A stretch of DNA of 64,000 nt from Streptomyces sp. H27-C3 (GTDB lineage: Bacteria; Actinomycetota; Actinomycetes; Streptomycetales; Streptomycetaceae). A model generated the notes under the pieces. The model was not told where the DNA came from, searched no databases, and saw nothing but the letters and a program-made list of their open reading frames with translations. The DNA lies in NCBI RefSeq assembly GCF_030063415.1, contig NZ_JASITA010000019.1, forward strand, positions 82,049 through 146,048, read 5' to 3'. Shown here piece after piece: positions 42,001 to 50,270 of the stretch (position 1 is the first letter of the stretch; each line of letters starts with the position of its first letter). The position numbers and the translations under genes are program-made.

Positions 42001-44995
42001 CGGGCGCCCCCTCGCAGCTCCACCAGGTCCGCCAGCTCGGCGTCGGACAGTTCGGTCAGCGCTGCCTCGCCGGAGCCGAGGACGGAGTCCGCGAGTCGCT
42101 GCTTGCGCGCGAGCATGTCGGCGATCCGGTCCTCGATGGTCCCCTCGGCGATCAGCCGGTGCACCTGCACCGGCTGGGTCTGCCCGATGCGGTACGCGCG
42201 GTCGGTGGCCTGCGCCTCGACGGCCGGGTTCCACCAGCGGTCGTAGTGCACGACATGGGCGGCCCGGGTGAGGTTGAGCCCGGTGCCGGCCGCCTTCAAC
42301 GACAGCAGGAACACCGGGACCTCACCGTCCTGGAACCGCTGCACCATGGCCTCGCGCTGCGGGACGGGCGTACCGCCGTGCAGGAACTGGGTGCTCACGC
42401 CGCGTGCCGCGAGATGCCTCTCCAGCAGCCGCGCCATCTGCACGTACTGCGTGAAGATCAACACGCTCGCGTCCTCGGCCAGGATGGTGTCGAGGAGCTC
42501 GTCCAGCAGCTCCAGCTTCCCCGACCGGCCCGCGATACGAAGCCGTCCACCGTGCGAGCCACGATCCTGCGAGCCACGATGCTGCGAACTGTGCTCCTGC
42601 GAACTGTGTTCCTTCAGGTACTGCGCCGGGTGGTTGCAGATCTGCTTCAGCGCGGTCAGTAGCTTGACCACAAGACCTCGGCGGGCGAAACCGTCGGCCC
42701 CGGAGATCTCCGCGAGCGTCTCGCGCACCACCGCTTCGTACAGCCCGGCCTGCTCCGCCGTGAGCGAGACGGCACGGTCGGTCTCCGTCTTCGGCGGCAG
42801 CTCGGGTGCGATACCGGGATCCGACTTGCGGCGGCGTAGCAGGAAGGGACGCACGAGCTTGGAGAGCCGCTCGGCCGCCGCCGGGTCGTCGCCGCTCTCG
42901 ATCGCCTGGGCGTAGTGCCTGCGGAAGGTCCCCACGCGGCCGAGCAGGCCGGGTGTCGTCCAGTCGAGAATCGCCCACAGTTCGGAGAGATTGTTCTCCA
43001 CCGGAGTGCCGGTGAGCGCCACGCGCGCGTGGGCGCCGATCGTCCTGAGCTGCTTGGCGGTCGCCGAGTGCGGATTCTTGACGTGCTGTGCCTCGTCCAC
43101 GACGAGGCCCACGGCCCCGCCCCGGCCAGCCGTGGTGCGTCGAGGCGCATGGTGCCGTACGTCGTCAGGACGAACCCGCCGTCCGTCAGGTCCTCCAGGC
43201 TGCGCGATGACCCGTGGAAGCGCCGGACGGCGATGCCCGGTGCGAACTTTTCGATCTCGCGCTGCCAGTTGCCCATGAGGGATGTCGGGCAGACCACGAG
43301 GGTGGGCCCAGCGGCCCGCTCGTCGGTCTGCCGGTGCAGATGCAGGGCGATGAGCGTGATGGTCTTGCCGAGCCCCATGTCGTCGGCGAGACAGCCGCCG
43401 AGCCCCAAGGACGTCATGTGGTGCAGCCAGTTGAGGCCGCGCAGCTGGTAGTCACGCAGGGTCGCCGCCAGGGCGGCCGGCTGCGCGATGGTCTGGAGCC
43501 CGGGGCCCTCCGGATCGGCCAGCCGGTCCCGCAACTGTGCGAGCCACCCCGTGGCCTGTACGTCGACCCGCTGTCCGTCGACCTCCGTGCGGCCGGTCAG
43601 CGCGGCGCCGAGGGCATCGATCGGCGCGACCTTGCGGTCGTGGCGGTCCCGCGCGCGGCGGGCCTGATCCGGATCGATCAGCACCCACTGGTCGCGCAGC
43701 CGCACCACCGGTCTGCCGGCCTCGGCCAGCCGGTCGAGCTCGGCCCTGGTGAGCTGTTGATCGCCCAGTGCGAACGACCAGTTGAAGGCGAGCAGGGACT
43801 CGGCGGACAGAAATGACGGCAGGTCGGACGAGGGCTTCTGCGGGCCCTTGCCCTCGTGGCTGCTCTCGCCCCCGCCGGGTTCACCGGCCGTTCCCGGTGG
43901 ACCGACGACGGCGCGGGTGGTCAGCTTGCGGGCCAGCTCCCGGGGCCAGTGCACCTGGACGCCGGTGGCGGCGAGCGCGCGGGCGGCCTCTCCGAGCAGT
44001 TCGTTGACCTCTTCGTCGGCCAGCTCGATCGTGTCGGGAACGGCGGCCGAAAGCAGTGGTGCCAGCGGCGACCAGGCACGGACGGCACGGCGCAGGGCCA
44101 GCAGCGCGTCCATGCGGGCCCGCGGCCCGAACGCCGTACCGCTGTGCCTGCTCCCCGCCCACACCTCGGTGGCGTCCGCGACCAGCGAGGGGTCGCTGAC
44201 GCTGTGCATCTGGAGGACGGCGCGGAAGACGAGCCCGTCCCCGCTGTCCGTGGCCCCGTCGCCCCGGCCGGCGCCGGAGCCGGCCGCCGTGAGTCCCGGC
44301 AGCTCGATCCGCAGCGAGATCCGTACGCCCGCGTCGTGCCCTGCGGCCACGTCCGCGGCCCAGGCCCGCTGCTCGGGCAGCCGCTGCGGCTCGGCCGCGG
44401 CAAAGGCGGGAGCCGCGGATGCGACCGCCGCGGCGGGTGTCCGCGGCAGGCCGTCGGCGACCGCGTCCAGGAACGCCCGCAGGAGCTGATCGGGCGCGGG
44501 CAGCCGGAGGGGGACCTCGCTCGCGTCGAGCGGTACGGCGTGCGCGGCGGGCGGCATGGAGGCCGCCAACTCCTGTACGCGGTCAAGATCCTCTGCGGCG
44601 AGTGGCCCGGCCCGCCAGGCGTCGTGGTCGGTGGCGGTCAGACCGGGCAGCAGGCGCCCGCGCGCGGCGAGCTGGAGGGCGACGAGCGCCGCCGCGCCCC
44701 AGAAGGCGGTGGCGGGATCGGCGTCCGCGGACGAGCGCGCCCTGGTCAGGACGGGCAGAGCCCTACGTACGGGCAGGAGTGTCGCCCGTACGGTGCGCAA
44801 CGTGGCATCGGCCGTGACCATGGTCAGCTCTTCGACCGGGCCGGGCGCGGACGGAGGCTCGCTCCCGTCCGTCCGCCAGAAGGCGACCCGGCCGGTGCGC
44901 GGCGGGTCACCTGGCAGGAAGAGGGCGGAACAACTGATGAGTTCGGTGATCTCGGAGGTCGTTGCCGAAGGATGCCGATGCACAGCGATGAGCAT
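41997..44995 (-). CDS. SNF2-family DEAD/DEAH helicase, split by a frameshift
   Basis: Together about 1,000 residues. The first frame (to about 43,115) has the actinobacterial N-terminal region, then CLADDMGLGKTITLIALHLH (Walker A) and TLVVCPTSLMGNWQREIEKF. Homology then moves to a second frame starting with GLVVDEAQHVKNPHSATAKQ (DEAQ box) and continuing through ALTGTPVENNLSELW, LLLRRRKSDP and the helicase-C motifs (GLNLTRAAHVVHYDRWWNPA, ATDRAYRIGQ). The shift lies in a G/C homopolymer-rich tract at about 43,105-43,130 (reverse strand GGCCGGGGCGGGGCCG). A sequencing or assembly error is likely for a core gene; a true mutation would cut the helicase in two. The start at ATG 44995 has GAGGA directly adjacent, so it is uncertain. 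Confidence 0.85.
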
Positions 44996-45257
44996 TCCTC
45001 AAGTTTGACTAGTGCTGGTGGAGTCGCCGAATGTACCGCAACGCCCATCCTTTACGCCCATGCGGCGGCCGTGAGGTGGATCACGTAGCCCCGTTTGGTT
45101 CACTTCAGCCTCAGCTGCACGTCCACCACCATCGCGTCAAGGCGCCGGCGTCAGTGAAGTCGGGTTGGAAGTCATAGGGGTAGTGCCATGGTCAACAAGG
45201 ATTCCGTTCCGTAGTTTCATCAGGTCAAAAGCCTGCTCTAAAGATCCGGAGACCCCT
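44996..45257. other. divergent promoter region, helicase / desaturase
   Basis: No gene. The stretch is locally AT-richer around 45,170-45,250 and must hold the promoters of the divergent helicase and desaturase genes; I cannot single out a convincing -35/-10 pair. Confidence 0.4.
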
Positions 45258-46316
45258 ATGCCCCAGGCCGCCACTGCCGCGGAATCCACGGCAGCGACGT
45301 CAGGGAGCGACTTCGCCCCACTTCTGCGAGCCGTCAGGGAGCAAGGTCTCCTGGAGCGGCGCACCGGCTGGTACACGATGGGAATCGCGGCCAACCTGCT
45401 CGCTCTTGCCGTTGTTCTCACCGGCATAGTGCTCATCGGCGACTCCTGGTGGGCCCTCGCACTCGCACTGCCCCTCGCGGTGCTGTGGGGCCGCACGGCC
45501 TTCGTCGGTCACGACGCGGGACACTCACAGATAACCGCCGGCCGCGGCCTCGGCCGGGCCATCGGGCTCATCCACGGGAACCTGCTGCTTGGTATGAGCC
45601 AGGCCTGGTGGAACGACAAGCACGTACGCCACCACGCCAATCCGAACCACATCGACAAGGACCCCGATGTCGGAGTCGGGGCGCTCGTCTGGACCCAGGA
45701 GCAGGCCGCGCAGCGTGAGGGCTTCGCCCGCTGGCTGACCCGCAACCAGGCGCGACTGTTCTTCCCCATGCTGCTGCTCGAAGGCATCGCCCTGAAGATC
45801 TCCGGCTTCCAGGACCTGCGCCGTCAGGGGGCGCGCGAGCGGATCCTGGAGGGCGCGCTGCTGGTGGCGCACCTCGCGGGATACGCCACGCTGTTGCTGA
45901 CGACCATGTCGGTGGGCAAGGCCGTCGCGTTCGCGCTGCTGCATCACGCGATCTTCGGACTTCACCTGGGCATGGCGTTCGCGCCCAACCACAAGGGCAT
46001 GGAAATGCCCGCCCCGGACGGCGAGCGCTGGGGGCACCTGCAGCGCCAGGTACTCACTTCGCGCAATGTGCGCGGTGGGATCCTCACCGACTGGTTTCTC
46101 GGCGGTCTCAACTACCAGATCGAGCATCACCTGTTCCCGAGCATGCCGCGCCCGCATCTGAGGCGTGCCCAGCCGCTGGTGCGTGAGCACTGCCGTGCTC
46201 TGGGTATGTCGTACGCGGAGACCGGTCTGATCGAGTCCTACCGTCAGGCGCTGCAGCACATGCACGAGGTCGGCGAGCCGCTCAGGTCGGCGCCGGAGCC
46301 GATCGTGGTCGCCTAG
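45258..46316 (+). CDS. membrane fatty-acid desaturase
   Basis: 352 residues with four hydrophobic segments and the three His boxes of acyl-lipid desaturases: HDAGHSQ, HVRHHANPN and QIEHHLFP. The last has Gln as the first residue of QxxHH, as in front-end or delta-6-type enzymes, but the N-terminal cytochrome b5 domain is absent. The ATG at 45258 follows CCGGAG. It introduces a double bond into lipid acyl chains using a di-iron centre and ferredoxin. Regiochemistry cannot be read. Followed by a small membrane protein gene. Confidence 0.9.
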   Translation: MPQAATAAESTAATSGSDFAPLLRAVREQGLLERRTGWYTMGIAANLLALAVVLTGIVLIGDSWWALALALPLAVLWGRTAFVGHDAGHSQITAGRGLGRAIGLIHGNLLLGMSQAWWNDKHVRHHANPNHIDKDPDVGVGALVWTQEQAAQREGFARWLTRNQARLFFPMLLLEGIALKISGFQDLRRQGARERILEGALLVAHLAGYATLLLTTMSVGKAVAFALLHHAIFGLHLGMAFAPNHKGMEMPAPDGERWGHLQRQVLTSRNVRGGILTDWFLGGLNYQIEHHLFPSMPRPHLRRAQPLVREHCRALGMSYAETGLIESYRQALQHMHEVGEPLRSAPEPIVVA

Positions 46317-46386
46317 CGGAACTGCGGGGCGGTCGCGCACGTTGTCGAGGCAGGGAGCGGCAGCAGCCGCGAAGGAGGCGTCGAAG

Positions 46387-46569
46387 ATGTCGAAGAGCGC
46401 TAAGGTCGCCGCCGGTGGCGTGGTGGTGGGCATCGCACTGATGATGCTGGTCGGCTTCTGGCCGGGCCTGCTCATCTTGGTCGGAGTTCCGGTCGCGGCC
46501 TACCTGATGCTGGACGATTCGCAGCGGCGCAGGCTGCGCAGGATCTCGCGCAAGGAAATCGGCCGCTGA
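46387..46569 (+). CDS. small membrane protein
   Basis: 60 residues: a short basic start, a long hydrophobic stretch (VVVGIALMMLVGFWPGLLIL, then VGVPVAAYLML) forming a helical hairpin or one long helix, and a very basic tail RRRLRRISRKEIGR. The ATG at 46387 has AAGGAGG seven bases upstream, a strong site. No family recognised. It lies 70 bp after the desaturase and could be co-transcribed. Confidence 0.75.
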   Translation: MSKSAKVAAGGVVVGIALMMLVGFWPGLLILVGVPVAAYLMLDDSQRRRLRRISRKEIGR

Positions 46570-46584
46570 TCCGGCCAGGTCCTG

Positions 46585-46617
46585 CCCCTACCGGTGACGA
46601 TGGACCACCGGTAGGGG
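46585..46617 (+). terminator. terminator after the small membrane protein gene
   Basis: CCCCTACCGGTG pairs perfectly with CACCGGTAGGGG over 12 bp with a 9-base loop, 16 bases past the stop. Confidence 0.7.
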
Positions 46618-46642
46618 ACAACGGATGAGGGAGTCCCGCGCA

Positions 46643-47185
46643 ATGGGTGGCATGGTCACGTCGGTCTGCAGTAACGCCGAGTACTCCTTCCACAAGCCGA
46701 CGCGCGACAGCATCACCCTGCTGGCCGGGCTCGGTGTGGAGGGTGACGTCCACGCGGGCGTGACGGTCAAGCACCGTTCCCGGATCGCCCAGGACCCCAC
46801 CGCGCCGAACCTGCGCCAGGTGCACCTCCTGCACGAGGAACTGTTCGGCGAGGTGCTGGCGGAGGGCTTCGACGTGGAACCGGGCCAGCTCGGGGAGAAC
46901 GTCACCACCGGCGGCATCGACCTGCTCGGCCTGCCGGCCGGCACCCTGCTGCGCATCGGGGACGAGGCGCTCCTGGAGGTCACCGGCCTGCGCAACCCCT
47001 GCCTCCAGATCGACGCCTTTCAGGACGGCCTTCTCAAGCAGGTGGTCGGCCGGGACGCCACCGGCCACGTCGTGCGCAAGGCCGGGATCATGAGCGTTGT
47101 CAGGGCGGGCGGAGTGATACGGCCCGGTGACCGCATCGAGGCGGAGCTGCCACCCGAGCCGCACCGCCCCCTCGACCGGGTCTGA
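46643..47185 (+). CDS. MOSC-domain protein
   Basis: 180 residues with the MOSC fold: LAGLGVEGDVHAGVTVKHRS, LRQVHLLHEELFGE, LGENVTTGGIDLLGLPAG, and the conserved Cys in VTGLRNPCLQID. MOSC domains bind molybdenum cofactor or carry sulfur and are linked to detoxification such as N-hydroxylated compound reduction (YiiM family). The ATG at 46643 has GGGAG nine bases upstream; 46625 is an alternative. No molybdenum genes are adjacent. Confidence 0.88.
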   Translation: MGGMVTSVCSNAEYSFHKPTRDSITLLAGLGVEGDVHAGVTVKHRSRIAQDPTAPNLRQVHLLHEELFGEVLAEGFDVEPGQLGENVTTGGIDLLGLPAGTLLRIGDEALLEVTGLRNPCLQIDAFQDGLLKQVVGRDATGHVVRKAGIMSVVRAGGVIRPGDRIEAELPPEPHRPLDRV

Positions 47186-47260
47186 TCCCGGGCCCCGGTC
47201 GACCCGGCGCCCCGTGACCACCGGCCCACTCAACGACCGGGCGGCGTACCGTGACGCCGG

Positions 47261-48061
47261 TCAGGCGGGCCGTACGGCGATCTTGTCGAGCGCCTCCAGC
47301 AACCCCGGCAGTTCGTGCCCCCTGCCGATCGGGAGGACCTCTCCCGGCTCGTCATCGAGCAGTACGAAGGCGATGTCGTCGGTCCTGGCGATCACCGACC
47401 AACCGGGACCGTCGGCGCGGAGCGTACGGGCCTCACCCGAGGCGAACGTCGAACGCACCCGCCCCGGTGGCGGCGGGGTCTCCACATAACCGTGCAGCTC
47501 CTCGATGACGCGCCGCACGCCCGCGTGCGGCGCGGCCCCGGGAGCGGCGAAAGTCTCCGCGTCATCGATCTGCTCACGCCACGCCGCCCACTGCAGAGCG
47601 ATCTCGTCCGCACCGAGACGCCGCTGGGCCGCTCCCCACTGGTCGCTGTCAGGAGGCGTGAGAGGGGGGCGGTTCCCGCCGTCCGGCATGTCGTCCGGAG
47701 AGGGGTCGTGCGGTTCCGGCACGCCGGGCGCGGAGACCGCGAGCATGAGCGGCCAGCCGGGCAGCCCGGCGACGATCGTGCGCTCGTCGGGGGACAGGTC
47801 GTACTCCATGCCGCAGTCCCAGGACGCGATGGCGACCGCCACCAGGGACACGTCGTCGATGACCACGGTCCACCGCGCACCCGCGCCGTCCTGGCCGAGC
47901 ACAAGCCCGTACCCCTCGGCGTACGGCTCAAGGCCGAGCGCCGCGCAGGCCTGCGGGTAGTCGTCGCCGAGCACGCTCGGGAACTTCGCGGGCGTCAGCA
48001 GCACCGCGGTCAGCACAAACAGTGCGTCCTCGGTGTCCTCGGCGGTGTCCGGCCCGGTCAC
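47261..48061 (-). CDS. hypothetical acidic protein
   Basis: 266 residues, acidic and Pro-rich, without transmembrane segments. A recognisable pattern is WTVVIDDVSLVAVAIASWDC early and GWSVIARTDDIAFVLLDDEP with HELPGLLEALDKIAVRPA at the end. The GTG at 48061 (VTGPDTAEDTED) has GGGGAGG seven bases upstream, better than upstream alternatives. I do not recognise the family. It converges with the MOSC gene. Confidence 0.7.
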   Translation of the reverse strand: MTGPDTAEDTEDALFVLTAVLLTPAKFPSVLGDDYPQACAALGLEPYAEGYGLVLGQDGAGARWTVVIDDVSLVAVAIASWDCGMEYDLSPDERTIVAGLPGWPLMLAVSAPGVPEPHDPSPDDMPDGGNRPPLTPPDSDQWGAAQRRLGADEIALQWAAWREQIDDAETFAAPGAAPHAGVRRVIEELHGYVETPPPPGRVRSTFASGEARTLRADGPGWSVIARTDDIAFVLLDDEPGEVLPIGRGHELPGLLEALDKIAVRPA

Positions 48062-48141
48062 GGCAGCCTCCCCATCGGATCGGTCGTCGGCGCACCCTAA
48101 TGGGATCGCGAGGTTCTTGTCACGAGCCTTGTCCTGCGCGG

Positions 48142-48435
48142 TCAGGCGGCCGGCAGGCCCAGAAGCGTACGCGCCACGCGCTGCGGGGACTCGTCGCGCT
48201 CGCGCGCGAGCGCGATGACCGCCCGGCAGGCCAGCTCGTTGACTCCGAAGGAGAGGGCCTCGGGCGACACCCAGCCGGCAGCCTCGTCGATCCCCTGCTG
48301 GTCGTCCTCGGCGCACGCGGACACGTAGGTCGCCGCGGCCTCGAAAATATTGTGCTGCCGGGTGTCCGGGCGCTCCGGCCGCGGACCCGCAGCCCACTCG
48401 AACAGCTTCCGGAGTCTGTCCAACACCGTGACCAC
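48142..48435 (-). CDS. small hypothetical protein
   Basis: About 97 residues: VVTVLDRLRKLFEWAAG, NIFEAAATYVSACAEDDQQG, then ELACRAVIALARERDESPQR and VARTLLGLPAA, a mostly helical protein. AAGGGGAAGG precedes two adjacent GTG codons (48435 and 48426). No family recognised. It lies 80 bp upstream of the acidic hypothetical gene on the same strand. Confidence 0.55.
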   Translation of the reverse strand: MVTVLDRLRKLFEWAAGPRPERPDTRQHNIFEAAATYVSACAEDDQQGIDEAAGWVSPEALSFGVNELACRAVIALARERDESPQRVARTLLGLPAA

Positions 48436-48707
48436 CTTCCCCTTGAGTGGCTCGATCGCCGATCTTTCAAGTATGTCCCCCCAACGTAGAATTGGACCGC
48501 TGGAGACAGAAGGGGGACGGTAGGCCGAAGCGCTCGCCGGACTCCTACGGTTGGGCGCAGCCTGCCCGGCCACGAATGCGCTCCGCGCCGCACCGCGCCC
48601 GGCAGAACCCGGAGATCAAGTGGTGTCCCGACGGCTACCGCGTCGGCGACCTGGGGACGTTCCCGACGCCCGGTTCGGGCGGCTGGCCGATGCCGCATAT
48701 AAGGCCC
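48436..48707. other. intergenic stretch
   Basis: No gene supported on either strand; short open frames here lack ribosome sites and family motifs. Confidence 0.4.
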
Positions 48708-49247
48708 TCAGCGACCGCCGCCGAGTGACCGGAGGGTGGCGCGCAGCCAGGTGACTTCCGCCCGGCTGGTCGCCCGGACGACAGTGAGGATGCCGCGCCG
48801 GAAGGGATCATCCAACTCCTCCGCGCGCAGCGGCCGGTCGCCCTCGTAGAAGAAGCTCGCGGGTTCTTCCAGGAACTCCAGTCGTCGACGCAGTACGCCG
48901 GCCTGCGCGTCGGAGTCATCCAGGTGGCGCAGGAAGGCGAGCAGCGCGAACCAGCGGTTCTCGTCGGTGATCTCGGGCCGCTCGGGATGCGCGAGGCGCC
49001 TGCGCAGTTCCCGTCGGCCGGCGTCGGTGAGTGTGAGGACGTGGCGAGGTGCGGCCACGGATCCGGGCCGGGTCTCGCGCGCCAGCATGCCTGCCTTCTC
49101 CAGCCTTTTGATGGCCGGATAGAGCGTGCTCTCGGCGACCGGCCGGACGTGCCCGGTCAGTGCGGTGATGCGTTTGCGCAGTTCGTAGCCGTGCAGCGGG
49201 GTGTCGTAGAGGAATCCGAGTATGGCGAGTTCCAGCATGCCCCCCAT
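48708..49247 (-). CDS. PadR-family transcriptional regulator
   Basis: 179 residues: the PadR winged helix LELAILGFLYDTPLHGYELR, then RPVAESTLYPAIKRLEKAGM with APRHVLTLTDAGRRELRR, followed by the helical dimerisation domain (ENRWFALLAFLRHL, VLRRRLEFL). The ATG at 49247 is preferred; 49238 lacks ribosome-site spacing. A dyad ATACATCG-N4-CGATGTAT lies 34 bp upstream in the divergent gap. The adjacent target gene, an alpha/beta hydrolase, is truncated, so the regulator may now control only itself. Confidence 0.88.
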   Translation of the reverse strand: MGGMLELAILGFLYDTPLHGYELRKRITALTGHVRPVAESTLYPAIKRLEKAGMLARETRPGSVAAPRHVLTLTDAGRRELRRRLAHPERPEITDENRWFALLAFLRHLDDSDAQAGVLRRRLEFLEEPASFFYEGDRPLRAEELDDPFRRGILTVVRATSRAEVTWLRATLRSLGGGR

Positions 49248-49280
49248 GGTGCACCATTCCCGCTGTACATCGTCGACGTA

Positions 49281-49300
49281 ATACATCGGTGTCGATGTAT
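49281..49300. promoter_or_regulatory. PadR operator dyad
   Basis: ATACATCGGTGTCGATGTAT: 8-bp arms ATACATCG and CGATGTAT around GTGT, with a related half-site (TACATCG) at 49,266. ATGT...ACAT symmetry is typical of PadR sites. Confidence 0.7.
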
Positions 49301-49340
49301 GCTGCGTCGAAAAGTGCGGGACGAGTGGGAGGGGACGAGG

Positions 49341-49773
49341 ATGCGGCAGGCACGGTTCGACGCACGGGGGAGTGTGGTCAGGTGGACGGAGTCGGCGGGC
49401 GCCGGACCGGCGAGGGTGTACGTTCACGGGCTCGGCGCGGCCTCGACCGTCTATCACGCGCACATCGCGTCCCACCCGGACCTCGCGGGCCGAAGGTCAC
49501 TCTTCGTCGTTCTGCCGGGCCATGGAATCAGTGACCGCCCCGCGGACTTCGGCTACTCGCTGGAAGACCATGCGTCGGCACTGGGGGCCGTACTCGACGA
49601 GGCAGATGTGCGCGGCGCCGTCGTGGTGGCGCACAGTATGGGCGGGTCGGTTGCCGTCGTGCTGGCGCACCGGCGACCTGAGCTGGTGTCCGGACTGGTC
49701 CTCACGGAGGCCAACTTGGATCCCGACCCGCCGCGGACGGCCGGCAGCCGCGGCATCGCGTCGGCCGTGACCG
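49341..49773 (+). pseudogene. alpha/beta hydrolase, 3' truncated
   Basis: Starts at ATG 49341 with MRQARFDARGSVVRWTESAG, the oxyanion VYVHGLGAAS, LPGHGISDRPADFGYSLEDH and the elbow VVVAHSMGGSVAVVLAHRRP, then LVLTEANLDPDPPRTAG. At about 49,774 the hydrolase sequence ends and MHYT-protein sequence begins in another frame. The catalytic Asp and His are missing. It lies next to the PadR gene. Confidence 0.8.
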
Positions 49774-50216
49774 CTTGGCGGCCTCACCACGGGCCTCGGC
49801 GTCGCGAGCATGCATTACCTCGGCATGGCGGCGCTGCGGCTGCACGGCGACGTCTCCTACGCCCCGGTGCTTGTCGCGCTGTCCGTCGTCATCGCCGTCG
49901 TCGCGGCGACCGCCGCTCTCTGGGCGGCGCTGAACATCAAGTCCCCGGCCGCCGTCGCCGTCGCTTATCGCTCGTCATGGGCGCGGCGGTCAGCAGCATG
50001 CATTACACGGGAATGGCGGCGGTGAGCGTGCGGGTGAACCCGTCGAGCGCCGAGCTCCCGGGGGCCACGGCGATGCAGTTCATCCTCCGCCTCGCCGTGG
50101 GCCTCGGGTCGTACCTCTTCCTCACCTCCGCCTTCGTCGCGCTGTCCCCGACCGCGCGCGAGCGGGAGGCCGATGCCACCGCGGTGCGCCTGGCCGGAAC
50201 CGAGCCCGTTCACTAG
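49774..50216 (+). pseudogene. MHYT-domain membrane sensor, 5' truncated and frameshifted
   Basis: GLGVASMHYLGMAALRLHGD begins exactly at the junction, followed by hydrophobic helices. After a frameshift near 49,960-49,975 comes SLVMGAAVSSMHYTGMAAVS and a C-terminal helix LRLAVGLGSYLFLTSAFVAL, ending GTEPVH. The two MHYT repeats mark the copper/gas-sensing MHYT domain; its N-terminal repeat and start codon are gone. Confidence 0.8.
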
Positions 50217-50270
50217 CCCCGCCCCGCACCGCGGCTGGTCCGCGCGAGACGTATCCGGAACGAGGAGGCC

